Positions 1 through 12,392 are shown, counted from the first letter of the stretch. The stretch is 64,000 nt of DNA from Ampelomyces quisqualis (GCA_018398575.1 JAGTXZ010000021.1:2232001-2296000); one strand, 5' to 3'. The notes: generated from the letters alone by a model not told the origin. Program-made: numbers and translations.

Positions 1-609
1 TTAGGTTAGCCTTAATATAACGTAACAGTGTAGACTACTATAGTAGATAGTATAGCACTAGCGGATACAGCATATAATCCTAACATAACTAACTAGCAAG
101 ATAGTTACTACTCTATAAGTAGTAGTAGTAGTTATAGCTGTCTATATATAGAGCGCGTTATGTACCTGCTAACCTGTGCCCTATAGAACATTAAGCCTGG
201 TAGCTGTGTCTAGGCTAGTCCTCTTTTAAAGGAGCGTAATTTAACTATGCTATACTTAATTAAAAAGCCTATATAACTAGACAAGAAGGACTAGCTTAGT
301 TAGCCTACGCTATAAGAGTGTAAAGACATAGGCAGCTAGCTGCAGTATATAGTTCTACTAGTACTACAGTACTTAACAGTCCTTAACTATCAAATCTAGC
401 AACACTAGTAACACTAGCAACCCTAGCAACACTAGTAACACAGGTAATATAGGTAACATAAGTAACTTACTATTAGGTTACTATTAGGTTGCTAGCAACT
501 AGAAGTAAGTAGAGTAACTTTAGCAAATTGTCTAGTAGATAGTATTGCTATTAGGCAGCTACGGGTCGCCACAACTAGGCTAACCAGACGAATCTTAATT
601 TTTCCTAAC
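1..609 (+). mobile_element. Right-hand part of an LTR (family H), cut by the window edge
   Basis: Bases from about 395 to 609 match the right end of the solo LTR at 36124-36954. Both have a run of short units related to agcaacact, then ggttgctagcaactagaag, then a tail ending ttttcctaac. The left 390 bases do not align with that LTR; they may be a diverged U3/R part of a related family, and a TATA-like tctatatata lies at 141-150. The LTR ends directly against the RNase H region of the next element, so it probably inserted there, with its left end outside the window. It is RIP-mutated, unlike the copy at 36124. No coding sequence is seen. Confidence 0.55.
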
Positions 610-3060
610 GTAGCTATAGAAGCTAACTACACTATCTATAACAAGGAGCTGTTAGCTATAGGTAAGTGCTTAGAGTAGTAGAAAACTAAACTTTAGAGAG
701 TAAAGCATTTTACTATGCTTACAGACTATAAGAACCTAGAATACTTTACTACTATATCACTACTAACAGAAAGATACGTCTACTAGGCAGAGTTCTTTAG
801 CACGTTTAATGTTAGATTCTAATACTACCTAAGAAACGTTAACAGTAGAGCAGATACTCTTTTTAAGAAAGAATAAGATCTTCTCTAAGGAAGAGTAGAC
901 GCGCAGGTATAGTTCTAGACCTTCTAATTGTTTACTTCTACTTTAGAAACTAAAGATAAAGAAGACCTAGTACTTGCTACTTTCTTTGCAGCTTAGTAAG
1001 AGAATTTGCTACAATAAGAAGAGAAAGAAATAGAGTAGCTCTAAAACGTGCTTGCAAACAAAGATACTGCGTTAACTACTTTTCTTGCAGCTTAGTAGAA
1101 AAATATACTATAACAGAGAGAGGAAGAAATAGAGTAGCTCTAAAACGTACTTGTAGACAAAGACGCTGCGTTAACTACTTCTCTTGCAGCTTAGCAGAGG
1201 GATACACTATAATAAGGAGAGAAAGAAACAGAGTAGCTCTAAAACGTGCTTATAAACAAAGACGCTACGTTAAAGAAAGAAAACGTTACTTATAACTAAA
1301 GTGTTAAGAAGCTCTCTATAGTAAGAAATATTCTAGATTCTACTAAAGGAACTGCAGTACTACACATAATTACGCCTAAGTAAGGTCTATACATAAACAA
1401 GCGCTCTAAAGAATTATTAGAGCCTACTATTAAAGAGCTGTAGAAACAGGCTATCTGTATAGATAAAGCCTACTAAGTAGCAGTTAATGCTGTTAGAATA
1501 GAGTAGTAGAAATTCCCTTCTTATTTAAGCCTAAAAGTTTCTCTAGCAGAGTGTGCCTTAAACAGCCTAGAATACCTACTCTATAGAAAATACCAGTAGG
1601 TACTAGAATGCGTAAACTTATAAACCTATATTATTTTAGAAGCGCATAATTCTCTAATTACTAGACACTTAGGTAGAGAAAACACCTATATAATATTAGT
1701 AAGAGACTACTTCTAGCCTAGAATATCTTTAAGTATCTACTAGTTTATCTAAAACTGCTTAGTGTATAGCTAAATAAAGCTATAGAGAGAACTTAAACAA
1801 GAATTACTACGCCTACTTCTGCTCCTAAACTAAATATAGAAGGGATTGTTAGTAGACTTTATTATAGGCCTTCTACTAAGCTACAGAATGCTACACCTTA
1901 TAGTAGTTACTAACTAACTAAGTAAAAACGTAGTGCTTATACTTATTCTAGACCTAGAAGTCTTTACTATAGTTAAGGTATTTATTAAACAAGTAGTTGC
2001 GTACTATTAGCTTCTAGACGCTATAGTGTCTAATAGAAGGTTATAGTTTATAAGCAAATTCTAGTCTTTACTCTGCAATAAGCTTAGAATATAAAGAAGA
2101 GTCTTAACAGTATACTACCTCTAGACAGATAGCGCTACAAAGCAAATAAATAGTATAGTAGAAGCCTACTAAAGAGCTTTTATAAGCTAGGACTAGTTAA
2201 ACTAGGCTGCTTTATGCCTACTAGCACAAATTGCTATAGCTAGACAAAATACAGCATCTACAAGCGTTAGCCTATTCTTTCTCTAGCATAGGTACAACAC
2301 AGACCCTATTTAGTCTAACCTAGAATAGACTATAGAGAACTAGTATTAGTCTAGTATTAATAAGAGAGCTACTACTAAAGTAATAGCAACTAAGATAAAA
2401 GAAACAATAGACTACGTATAAGTAAAAATAGTAGAAGCACAATAGAAATAAGAACGCTAGGCTAACTATTACAGACAAAAAGCTTTAGAACTCTGTATAG
2501 AAGACAAAGTATAGCTCTAGTATAGCTGCACTATATCTAATAACAGAGCTTTAAAGAAGTTAGATTAGAAAAATAGGAAATACACAGTTACAAAGGTTAT
2601 ATTACTACATGTTATAGAGCTAAGCGTACCTCTTAGGGTACACCTAAAATTCTATATTAACTATCTCTAGCTTAATATAGAGAACCTACTTCTACACTAA
2701 GAGTCTAATAACTAGCAACTAGAAGTAATAATAGAAAGTAAAAACAAAGCTAACAAGAAGTACTTTATTAACTACATTTTTGCAGAATAATAGAAGAAGA
2801 AAGAGTAAGGTATATAGCTACAGTACCTATTAAAATAGGTAAGATACGTAGAACTAATATAGAAACTGCAAGTAAATGTTACTAACACTATAGCACTTAC
2901 TAAGTAGCTAGATAAAACTAGAATAAAACAAAACTTAGATAGATTATTAGTAGAGCGCCTATCTACTCTAACTACTAAATAATTACATTAGTGCAGAAAA
3001 GAGAAAGAGAAGAGAAGAGCTATAGGTACGCAGAACAAGTATTAGAATAGATAACAGTAC
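610..3060 (+). pseudogene. Ty3/gypsy chromovirus pol fragment (family G): RNase H, integrase, chromodomain
   Basis: Relic of a retrotransposon polyprotein that lacks gag, protease and reverse transcriptase. The RNase H reads NKELLAI at 640-660, followed by an LTDYKNLEYF segment near 719-748. A spacer of 33-residue repeats follows (952-1257). The integrase zinc-binding region has His codons at 1645 and 1666 and a Cys at 1756; its last Cys has become Tyr. The integrase core begins with DFIIGLL near 1855. A chromodomain-like stretch (FAE..KKK...QYLLK.V.YVE) lies at about 2755-2890, and a basic tail follows. Chromodomains in this position define chromoviruses and bind heterochromatin marks. Many in-frame TAG/TAA codons show the gene is dead. 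The RNase H start abuts the LTR ending at 609, which suggests that insertion separated it from upstream pol outside the window. Confidence 0.85.
952..1257 (+). repeat. Three tandem ~99-bp (33-codon) repeats inside family G pol
   Basis: Units are 952-1059 (108 bp, most diverged), 1060-1158 (99 bp) and 1159-1257 (99 bp). Each starts aaag-a-t/c and ends with a gagtagctctaaaacgt block. Unit lengths are multiples of three and stay in the pol frame, so the repeats encoded a 33-residue motif rich in Glu, Gln and Ala, located between RNase H and the integrase zinc finger. A coiled-coil spacer is plausible. Confidence 0.8.
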
Positions 3061-3825
3061 TATATACAAGAGAGGGCAGTAGAAAAAGAGCTAAGCTTAA
3101 GACAGGCATAAGCAGAACCTAAGCTATTAGGAATAATATAGTAGCGCACTTAGTTACGTTAGAAATAATGCTTAATACTAAGAAGTAACTAAGGGAAGGA
3201 AAGTAAAGATACTATAATAGACAAGACCTAAGACTAGAATAACTGTTAGAAGGTAGAGAGAAAAGAAGATACCTATATCTATTCTATTAGCTAGCCCTTA
3301 ACTACTCTAACTAGTTAACAGCTAGGATATAACTAGTAGTTAACAGTTTCTAGGCTCTAGATATAAAGAACCTAAATGCTAAATACAAGAACTAATGCAA
3401 CAATTCTACTAAGTACCTAGAATAACCTAGGAACAAAGAAAGAAGAGTCTAGAAGCTTAGCGTTAACAGATTAATAGCTAAAGAATACAAAAAGAAGAGC
3501 CTAGATTAACTCTAGAGATCTAGCTACTTAAGCTAGGTAATAGTTAGTTAAGGCACAGCGTAATATAAATCTTTAGAAGGCCTAGAAAAACCTAAGGAAG
3601 AGGTAGAGGATTCTAATACTTAGACTGCGCTAGACTATAAAGACTAGTAAGAATAATAATATTTGTAACAGAAGTAAGGCTATAAGTACTTATAAGCCTA
3701 AGACGTAGAGCGTAATATTTATTCTAATATATAAGTAGTATTAAGAAATGCAAGACTAGTTTTACAAAGTCTAGACTTAGTAATAAGACAAAGGTAGAGA
3801 CTATAATAGAAAGTCTATTACTATA
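3061..3825 (+). other. Downstream part of family G, no recognisable gene
   Basis: The basic, Gln-rich tail that follows the G chromodomain fades out here. All three forward frames contain dense TAG/TAA. I recognise no domain, no LTR match elsewhere in the window, and no convincing gene on the reverse strand. It is most simply the 3' non-pol part of family G. Confidence 0.4.
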
Positions 3826-4960
3826 AAAATTACTTACAAGCGCTATACAGAAACTACAGCAAGAACACTACACGCTAGAGCCTACCTTTCTACTATTAGA
3901 GGGCACAATAGTTGCTATTACTAAACAATTAGTCTTAGCCTACACCTTTGCGTTATATGTAGGCTTCTTATAGATATTAGACTCTATTACATTAAGGTAA
4001 TAGAGTAGCCTGTTAGTAGTGCAGAAAGCGTTACTAACGTAAAAAACCTAGAAGCCTACGCTAGAGATCTACATGTTGTACTCTTTAGCCTAATTAAATA
4101 TTAGTAGATATACAAAAACGCTGCAGGAAAACAAGTTCTAATAGAAAGGAAATAAATTAGAAATAGTTTATATTAGTGTAGAGTTGCTGTATACTAGCGC
4201 TAATATTATTAAGCTTGTAAATAATAGTGTCCTGCTTAACAAGGAGCTGCTAGAGAAGCTAGCAGATATCTACTAGGACATTAACCTTAGTAACCTTACG
4301 CGTTAGACTCTAGTAGCTAGACTTATTACTACTACAAGACTTTACTTAAGTAGCTCTAAGCTTATTAATAAAGCTAGACTAGAGACTAGAGATTATATGC
4401 TGCGTTAACAGCTACTTAACTTTAGGATTACAAGTAAGGGTATTAAAAAGCAAGATAACTATAATCCTAAGGTAATTATTAATCTTAGAAGTTATTAGAA
4501 TTAACTAGACAAGTAAAAGAATATAGTAGTTAACTTATAGGCCTATACGTAATATGCGCGTTCTTGCACTAAGCGTAGGTGCTCTTACTATAAGTAATCT
4601 TACACTTAGACTTGTTACTCTTAAGCTAAGTAATAGCACAGCTTAGATAATACAGTAGGTTAAGCTTAGCCTTAACAATAATATTAGGTCTGTCCTATTA
4701 CTAGTTAGCAACATGCCTAGACCTAGCTTAGCGCCTTAAATATAACACTTACAGCAGAAGAGTTAATAGTGTAATACTTAGCAGAAGAGCTATAAGAAGT
4801 ACGTAGACTTAGTATCTTTGTAAATAGTAGCACAGGCGCAGAAGATACGTAGGTTAATAAGAAAGGTAACGCGTAAGTAAGTGTGTAAAAGGTAAAGCTA
4901 GTGCAGTATATAGTACTACTTAAAAAGAGAAGTAAGAGTGTAGAATAATAGATCTAAGTA
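3826..4960 (+). pseudogene. Unrecognised RIP-damaged reading frame downstream of family G pol
   Basis: A stretch of several hundred codons reads fairly openly in one forward frame, interrupted mainly by TAG/TAA at places where Gln or Trp would be expected. Between about 4170 and 4500 it is nearly stop-free and rich in Leu, Arg and Lys (for example ELLEKLADIYQDINL with * read as Q, then TRLYLSSSKLINKARLETR). I do not recognise the family. It could be an accessory gene of element G or a separate nested element; no boundary repeats were found to decide. There is no second copy in the window. Confidence 0.4.
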
Positions 4961-5280
4961 AGGTAATTTTTGTTTTAATAGTTGCGCAGGTCTAAGCGCA
5001 CCTAGTGCTAGAGCAGAAGGATTATATAACAGGCTGCTGCCTAGTTAGTCTTTAGTTACAAAAAAACCTTAGCTTATAAGACTAGAACACTAAAAAGGCT
5101 CTGAACTAGAACACTAAAAATCCTTTGGGCTAGAACACTAACAACAGTTCTAGACTAGATTACCTAAACCCTCTAGACTAGACTGCCTTAGGACTATAAA
5201 AACCTTCTAGGTAGCAATTAGAATAGGTTACAAATTTACGTCTTTATTTCCTAGTAACTACTCTTAGAGTCTGCCTCTTA
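4961..5280. other. Non-coding right end of the G region, abutting hAT1
   Basis: No gene is seen. The stretch holds the short repeats at 5081-5143 and ends in ctgcctctta exactly where hAT1 homology begins (5281). It may be the 3' terminal repeat of an element inserted in hAT1, but the partner terminus is not in the window. Confidence 0.35.
5081..5143. repeat. Three spaced copies of a 14-16 bp motif
   Basis: actagaacactaaaaa occurs at 5081-5096 and again at 5105-5120. A shorter variant, ctagaacactaaca, begins at 5130. The spacing is about 24-25 bp. The function is unknown; subterminal or promoter repeats of the element ending near 5280 would be one explanation. Confidence 0.7.
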
Positions 5281-6990
5281 TAGTAGTGTAGGATATTATA
5301 GCCTACCTAAGGCTAACAGCCTTACCTAAGATTAAAGAGGCTTAGTAGCTATAATGCTATTATGTTTACTAGATTAATAATAGTATATTAGTGCCAAACT
5401 TATTGCAAAAGGTATGTTATACCCTTTATTATAATTCTTTATTACGCACTAAGCTCTCTCTAGATCTAGGTAATTTGTATTACTATTAATTTGTCTTCTT
5501 AACGTTTTAAATAATTTCTAAAGGTATAATCTAATATACTACTAAAAAATTAACTCTGTATAATCAAAGATATTAAGACTAGGTAGAATTTAACCTATAA
5601 TATGTGCAAGCGCGCCTACTCCCTAGCTACTTATATTAATAAGTAGCTAGAGCAAGAGATTATACTTAATCAGGCCCTATAAGGTAGTAGTAGTAATTTA
5701 TAAGACAATAACGCAGTTATAGAGTTTAAGAATCTTGAAAGGCTTTAGCTAGCACCTACTAAGTAGTTACAACTTAGAGTAATAACACGTATACTAGTAA
5801 ACTTTAAAACAGCTACTAACAGAATTAGTAAAAGTAATACACCTTAGGCCCTATACATCTAGTTAATATATAACAGACTTTTTAGCTTTTTAGATTAAAT
5901 AACAACTAAGCTATCTTATAAGAAGGATAAGACTAGCTATTGCAAGAAGTAGTTAGCAATAGTAAAGCTAGTAGTAGAGAAAGGTAAGAGGAGGTTGTTA
6001 AAGTATTATTTACGCATAGATAAAGAATAAGAATATCTTTACAATATTATAACTATTCTTAATCTATTCTAGAAGCTTACTATATATAAGGTAAAAACCT
6101 ATATTTATTATATAGGTTTATTATAGTGCACTACTAATAATATCTAGAGAGATATATAGAGACTAGACTTTAAACATATATACTAGTATTAGTTTCTAGA
6201 CTATATTAATTAATATAAGAACAACTCTATAGCAACAAACAGAGACTATACTCTAGTTTATTCTTTGTAACTATAGTGTTTACCTAAACACTAGTAGTTT
6301 AAGAGGCCTCTTTCTTAAACAATATAGTCTAGTAGGTTAAGTACTAATCTTCCTTATAAAACTAATATAAGTATTAGACTACTCTATGCAGAAGCTCTCT
6401 ACTACCTTAGCACTTCTCTAACCAGTAAAAAAGATTACAAGGATTTATTAAATATACTTGTCTAGTAGTAGGCTAACGCAGAAACATACTTACGCCTAAC
6501 CTAGGTAGCTAAAGACGTACTAGCTGTATAGCTTGCAGAAGTTAAGGTTAAGCGCTTGTTTAATACTATAAAAGACGTCTTAAGAGATTAATAGTATAGG
6601 CTTAGAGCAGAAACAATCTAAAAGATTATAGTTGTAAAACACGCAATTACTAAGGAGGACGTATAACTAAACTATTCTACTCTATAATTACTAACTACAA
6701 GATCCTAACATAGCGCTAAGAGTGTCTAGGATCTACTTAAGCTTCTAGGTCCTATTAATTTTGCTAGTCTAACTAGCTTAAAAATCTAACGTTTTAAAGA
6801 TTAGACAAGTAATAAGGAGTAGAAGAGTAATAGAAAAAGTAATATTAGGGAATCTATAACCCTATTATATAGTGTACTACTCTAGACTCCCTAGTATAAG
6901 AAGCGCCTACAGAAGAAGAGATTAAGGCCTTCTTGTTTCTTAGACTAGTAAGCGTAATAAAAAATGTAATAAAGAGTAGCTCTTAACTAG
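5281..6990 (+). pseudogene. hAT transposase, C-terminal part (hAT1)
   Basis: Carries the C-terminal half of a hAT-superfamily transposase, the enzyme that excises and reinserts the element. The diagnostic dimerisation region lies at about 6514-6660 and reads DVLAV..AEVKVKRLFNT, then DVLRD and YRLRAETI, which corresponds to the family pattern of a Leu-Ala-rich strand followed by ER.FS/N and a conserved R..L.PE. The upstream catalytic region present in hAT2 is missing. Frequent TAG/TAA codons, mostly at Gln positions, show it is inactivated. About 400 bases of non-coding subterminal sequence follow. Confidence 0.8.
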
Positions 6991-7204
6991 CTAAAACAAG
7001 TAAGGTAAAAACTATAATAAATAACTATAAAAGGCAGGTTATAAAGCTAATTAAACAACCGCAAGTTTAAACTATAGGTACCTAAACCTAGTTTCTATAA
7101 AAACCTTATTTTAGGATATACGCTAAAATAAACTTATTTCTTTTACTCTACTTTACTTCTAAGTAATATACTTGTTATAGGCGTTAGATTAGAGGCGCTG
7201 CACA

Positions 7205-7390
7205 AGTATAACTCTATAGCAGGTACCTTAACTAAACTAACAACCTAACCTTAACTCTCTAAGCTATACACTATAACCTAAACCCTATACTAGCTCCTAT
7301 ATAACCTAAACCCTACTCTACCTCTCTTAGGCTGTACCTTAACCTAACTACTACCTATAGAAAGGTACTCTAAACCTATTTACTAGCGTA
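7205..7390. repeat. Telomere-like subterminal motifs at the hAT 3' end
   Basis: The motif ataacctaaaccct occurs at 7273-7286 and 7301-7314, with several further taaccta and ctaacct words up to the terminus. hAT2 has the same array at about 53300-53469. Subterminal repeats that bind transposase are known in hAT elements, and that is the likely role. The resemblance to telomeric CCCTAA is noted only as similarity. Confidence 0.6.
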
Positions 7391-7843
7391 ATTACTAGGC
7401 TAAGAGCTAATACGTCTTTATAGCGCTTAGATAAGCAGTTAATACCTAGTTATAAGCCTTTCTAATTAAGTAGGTGCATAAGAGAGAATCCTAAGGTACA
7501 CAAAGGTATAAGTAATATAGTAGAAGTTCTTGTTAGACGTAGTATAGCTAGAAAAGCTTTAGGCGTTTTTCTTTAAAGAAGTGGTAATTCTCTACTAGCA
7601 GAGATTTAATTAGTTTTAAAGAATTTAGGTTTAGTAGAGCACTAATAGATTAAACTAAAATAGCTAAAACAGTAACCTTAAGATAGGTACAGACATAGTT
7701 CTAGGCTAGTTTAGAGTTAACTAGGTAGTTTAGTTGTTTAGGTCCTAGAAGTATACAGGATCTATTGTCTTGTTAGGCAGCTTTAACCTTACTAATATCT
7801 TATTCTCTTTAGCTAAGAATATTAGCTCTCTTGTTTAACTTAC
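7391..7843 (-). mobile_element. Left fragment of Ty3/gypsy element E1 (pol)
   Basis: Matches 33468-33905 of E2 across its length, so it is the part of minus-strand pol between RNase H and the integrase. It is bounded on the left by hAT1 and on the right by D1, which inserted at ttac (7840-7843). The E1 sequence resumes at 27336 with ttactaggcg. In E2 the corresponding site reads continuously (aactttctaggtg), which proves the split. The integrase portion farther left has been lost or lies outside the window. Confidence 0.85.
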
Positions 7844-8027
7844 TATAGTAAAGTAATATAGAAAGTAAGTCTAAAGGACGCTTAGGGTATAGCTAAGGGC
7901 ATAGACAAGATACAATAGCTAAAGAGCTATTAGAGACTAATAACCTACACATAACATACCTAATAATAATATGTTTAATTCTATATTAAATCTAATAGGC
8001 CTTAGAGGTAAATAATGCTCTACTATA
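7844..8027 (+). repeat. 5' LTR of D1
   Basis: 184 bp, matching 27152-27335 and 59705-59884. The ends are a RIP-altered TGTAGTA...TACTACA inverted pair. Confidence 0.9.
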
Positions 8028-8299
8028 TATAGCAACTAATTACAACTCTAAATTTCTATTAGCCTAGGCCTTAGGAGGCTGCGCACCTGCGCATACACCT
8101 ACGCTCTTCTATAGTCCTTATAACCTAGAAATTGCAGGAACTTAATAGTCTAACAAGTGTTTAGCAAGCTACTATAGTTCTTTCTAAAATATAATTAGTA
8201 TATATTCTAAGGACATAGAGTTAGTACTCTAAGATTAGAGGAATAGAAAATAGAATCTAGAGCAACGCCTATCTAGAGGGCTTAGAGTAACGCCTATCT

Positions 8300-11200
8300 A
8301 AAGTACCTAGATTAGCTACTACTAGAACTAAGTTAGAAGAGGAATTAAGCAGACTCTAAAAAGTAGAGTAATAGCTAAAGGAGCAAGACGCAAGCTGCAG
8401 CTAAAGCTGTATTAGGCTAAGTAAAAGCGCAAAGTTATTGCGCTCTACTAGGTATATAGTATACTAAAGAAGTTCTAGAGTATAGATAGCAGAAACAACT
8501 AAGAGCAGACTAAATAAGATATTAAAACAGGTAGTTAGAAAGAAAAGAAAACTAACTATTACTTAGATAGTAAGTATAAAGAAATTAGGAAGAAATTAGT
8601 AGACTTTATAATAGACGCGCTATTAGACATTAGAAAAGCTTAAGCCTTTAGCTTTTTAGCAACTCTATATAAAGTAGTAACTTTAATTCTAGTCTTCTAG
8701 GCTATTACTCTTCTTTAGTTTATTTAAATAAGCTCTAACTACTATTTAGGTAGCCTATAAAAGCAACGCAAAGATAACACAAAACTACTTAATAGCATAT
8801 TAAGTTATTAACGCCTTAAACACTCTAATAGACAGAAAGCTCTACTACTAACGCCTGTAGAGTTAATAAGAGAAGCTAGCGCAAATATAAGTAGTGCGCT
8901 AGAAAAGTAGGCTAAACAGCTATTAGAAGAGTACTCTAGGCGCAGAAGTATAGGCTAAGATAACTTAATGTTAAGGGCTATTTAGATGCTAGTAGAGTCT
9001 CTTAACCAAGTGCAGCTTCTATTATACATAATATAGTTACTATCTTACCTAGCAGAGAATATGCTGTTGTTTAATAGGACTAATATTATAGACTTTCTAG
9101 AGCGCTTTAAGGACTTCTTAAAGTACTATAGCTTTACAGACTAGATAATAATTAACAGACTAGTAGCCTACTGTAAGCTAAGACAGAAGACTATTATATA
9201 GGCGTCTAAAGAGTATGTAAAAGTTAAGAACAACTACTTGTAGAAAGAGCTCTGCAATAGCCTCTAACAACGCTTTAGATATAATAATAAAGGTTAATAA
9301 GAAATGCGTGTAGAGTACTTTAAACACTAGCTAGGTTAGTGCTAAATAAGATTAGACCTAAAGATTAGAGACTACTTATAGAACGTTTAAATCTGCAGCA
9401 AAAGGTGTATTAAAGCAGGCACTATTAATAAGGACTGTTATAGCTACTACCTTATTAAAGGACTGCTGCTCTAACACGCAATAAAGATCCTAGAGAGATT
9501 TAGCCTAAAAACAGACACTCTAAAGAACTTTAAGTATAAAAAGATCTAAGACTACCTAGTAAAGTGCCTAGAGGTAGAGAAAAAAGTACGTATGTTAAAT
9601 CTAGCAGAAGCTATAAGAGCCTTTAAACTAGAGGTACAGTTTAAAGTAAAACTAGTAGCTAAACAACTATTAGCCCTACTGCAACAAAACAACTTTAAAT
9701 CTAGAATTAAGCTAGAAACAAACTTCTAACTTACTACTCTTTAGTTGCTAACAAAAAGCACTTTATCTAGAAACTAGCGCAAGTAAGTTTCTTTTAGCGC
9801 AGCGCCTATAAAGAACAAAGTAAATAACCTTATAGATAAGATACAATAGCTTAGGCTTAACTAAATAACTATTAAGCAGCAGCTATAGAGTATATAATAG
9901 ACTTCTTGCAAAGCATAGCTTATAAACAATCTAGTTATTTACACTTTAGTTTGTAAACAAACTAAAGAATAATTAGAGGCTCTTTAACTGTATATGCTTT
10001 AGCTAACTCTACAGAACTAGAGCTATTAGAACTACAAGCAACAGCAGTAAGCATAGAAAAATAATAACTATTAGCGCAACAGCTAGAGCTATAGCTACTT
10101 AAATAATAATTAGAGTTACTAGTAGAAATGTTCTAGTAGAAGACTACTAAGTAGCTTTAGAATAAACTATTAGGTTTGTAAAAAGACTAGGTATTTAAAG
10201 CAAGACTACCTATCACTAAAAGGCTTTATTACTAACAGCTAGTGCTTTTTTAACAAACGTAACATACTCTAATAGAAAACGCTTAATAACTTATAGAGCT
10301 AAGTTACTAGCCTTAGCAACGCATAATAGGCTAAGACTATTTTAGCTAAGATTAAGAGGCGCTTTCTAAAACGTAACGTTAACTCTCTTAAGGTTAAATC
10401 TAAGTTTATAGGCAGACCTAGTCTCTCTATTCCTATTAAGAATAACGCAGTCTCTATATAGTTAGTACCTAACACTTTAGAAGCGTTGTTAAAAGTAAAC
10501 TGTAACAAGTATTAGAACATATTAGACTACTTTATAACTAAATCTAAAGAACTCCTTACTAATAGCAGCTTAGTATTAGCTGCAGTTATTAGCTAAAACT
10601 AAGTAAAGCGTATTTACAGTTAGCTTGTATATAGTTAAGTTTAGGTTTAGAAACTACCTTAGAAACTAGTTAATAGGATCCTGCACTTAAAAGGTTATAG
10701 AGATAAAAATAACAGCTACTTTATAAGTAAGAAGCTAAGCTAAGACTACTTAGTTTAATTTGTAAGTAATAATAGATTAAAAGATATAGAAATAAAAGAT
10801 GTTACCTAACTAACTAAAGGGCTGTTAAAGCCTACTTACGCAGTAGAGCAAAAGAAGAAAAACCTAAAGAAGCAGTAGCTAGTCTAGAAGTTTAAGGCTA
10901 ACGCTAAATTAGTTATCTAGTGTATTCTTAACACTCTGGTTCTATTACTACTTAAGACTACTATTAGTAATATACTAGAGGTTAAGAAGAAACTGTTTTA
11001 AGTAAGCTACACGCTAGCTAAGTTTAAGAACCTTTTAGTTACTCTAATATGCTATATAATAGTTAAAAGTGCTAACAAAGACTTAGATAGAAACTAACCT
11101 ACTATAAGAACTAGTGTTAACTTGCTAACTTAGAGCTTACTTCTAGACTACGTGCTAGTTAAGGCAGTAAATAGAAAAGTAAGTAAGTACTTTAGTATTA

Positions 11201-11840
11201 ATACTAAACACTAGTTAGACCTAGAGATTAGCTAGATTAAAAGGCACATCTAACGTAATAAAGAACTAGGTCTTAAGCTTACTACTAATAAGGACTTTTG
11301 TAAGCCTACTTACTATTAAAGAAAGTATAATTAAGCCTTAGGCGTAGAGCACCTTAGGAGAAAGTGCCTAAAAGTACCTATTAACATTAAGGAGACCTAG
11401 TTTCTTAGCCTTATTAACTCTAGTGTAGAGCTTAACACTATAAAAAGAGAAATAGCAGAATAAGCTATACTTCTAATTACGTCTCTACTAAAGAGTATAA
11501 AAACTGCAAAAATAGTAGTAGTAAACAGTTTAACTAAAGGGTTCTTAGGTATTATATAGGAAGTACCTATTACTATTAGAAGGATTAAATCTACACTAGC
11601 TTCTTTATCCTTAAGAAGTGCAGAAACCTAATTATTCTAGGTAATCCTTTTCTAACAGACGCTTAAGCTAGAATTAAGTACGCTACTAATAGGCTAACCT
11701 ACTACTAAATCTTTAGCAAGAATAGTAAATATAGTACAAGATTTGTATACATAAGAGGTAATTAGATTAACGCGCTAGGACTCTACTCTAGGCCTTTTAT
11801 AGGAAACGTTAGAAGAGTATAATCGCTAGCGTTTTACTCT
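8300..11840 (+). pseudogene. D1 gag-protease polyprotein
   Basis: Structural capsid protein and processing protease of element D, colinear with D2 (60150-63690). An early Glu/Gln-rich stretch begins near 8315 (TRTKLEEELSRL). A gag core follows from about 8968 (MLRAI.MLVESLNQVQLL, then DFLERFKDFLKYYSFTD). The aspartic protease lies at about 11400-11760: INSS (ancestral DSG/DTG; Asp and Gly codons RIP-changed), IKREIAEQA, and a second-lobe signature ILGNPFLTDA.ARI.YA after reading through damage. TAG/TAA codons interrupt all parts. The element's pol is separated from this gene by C1. About 270 non-coding bases follow up to C1. Confidence 0.8.
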
Positions 11841-12110
11841 TATCTAAACCTGTTAAATAGCTAGACTACAACTATTAATTAAACTTAACACAGCTTTAAA
11901 TAGACTCTAATACTCTAAGTAATAATTAGCTAGTAATAAAGTTAGTAACAGAATAGCTCTAACAGAAATCTTTATTACTAATTATTCTCTTAAAAACATA
12001 GTTCTTCTAGTAGCCTAGTGTAGGCACTATAGGCGCAGGGCCTAATAGATCTATTATTATTAGTAATAGTAATAGAATATACATACTTGTTAGTAATAGT
12101 ATAGGTTATT

Positions 12111-12392
12111 TGTAAGAGGTTTGTATAGCAGCAAAGTTACAGGATAACAATAGTAGTATAGGTAGAAGTAAGTTAATTCCTATTCTACTACTTTAGTACA
12201 GAACTACTCTTTTATAGATACAACTAGACACGTGTCCTTATAACTAGAATGTACTAGGTCTGCGCTAGCGTAGCGCTATTAAGACGCTAGGGCAGCTATG
12301 CGCGTCCTGCGCGTAAGGACGCTAGGGTAGCGTTGTTATAGCGCAGGCGCATTACTGCGCAACTAATAGCTCTACGCTGTAGCATCCTTATA
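12111..12392 (-). repeat. 3' LTR of C1
   Basis: 282 bp, matching 18817-19098, 42760-43041, 49537-49818 and the split C3 LTR. Plus-strand ends are tgtaagagg and ccttata. Confidence 0.92.

Larger units (their letters stand above)
5281..7390 (+). mobile_element. hAT transposon hAT1, 3' fragment
   Basis: Colinear with 51360-53469 of hAT2 from the first base (tagtagtgtaggatatt) to the right terminus tttactagcgta. The left part is missing, replaced abruptly at 5281 by unrelated sequence. The right end is followed by attactag (7391-7398), which corresponds to attattag in the homologous site of E2, so hAT1 sits in E1 and the 8 bp are probably its target duplication. The left duplication cannot be checked. 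Confidence 0.85.

Noticed and set aside
952..1257. CRISPR-like or satellite array
   Set aside because: Units are contiguous, 99-108 bp, in frame with pol and have no spacers.
7205..7390. Internal telomere
   Set aside because: Motifs are irregular, few, and recur at the same place in the second hAT copy, so they belong to the transposon.
10299..10508. Uninterrupted reverse frame of 69 codons
   Set aside because: Antisense to D1 gag; the forward strand has the conserved copy in D2, and the reverse frame has no counterpart of note.
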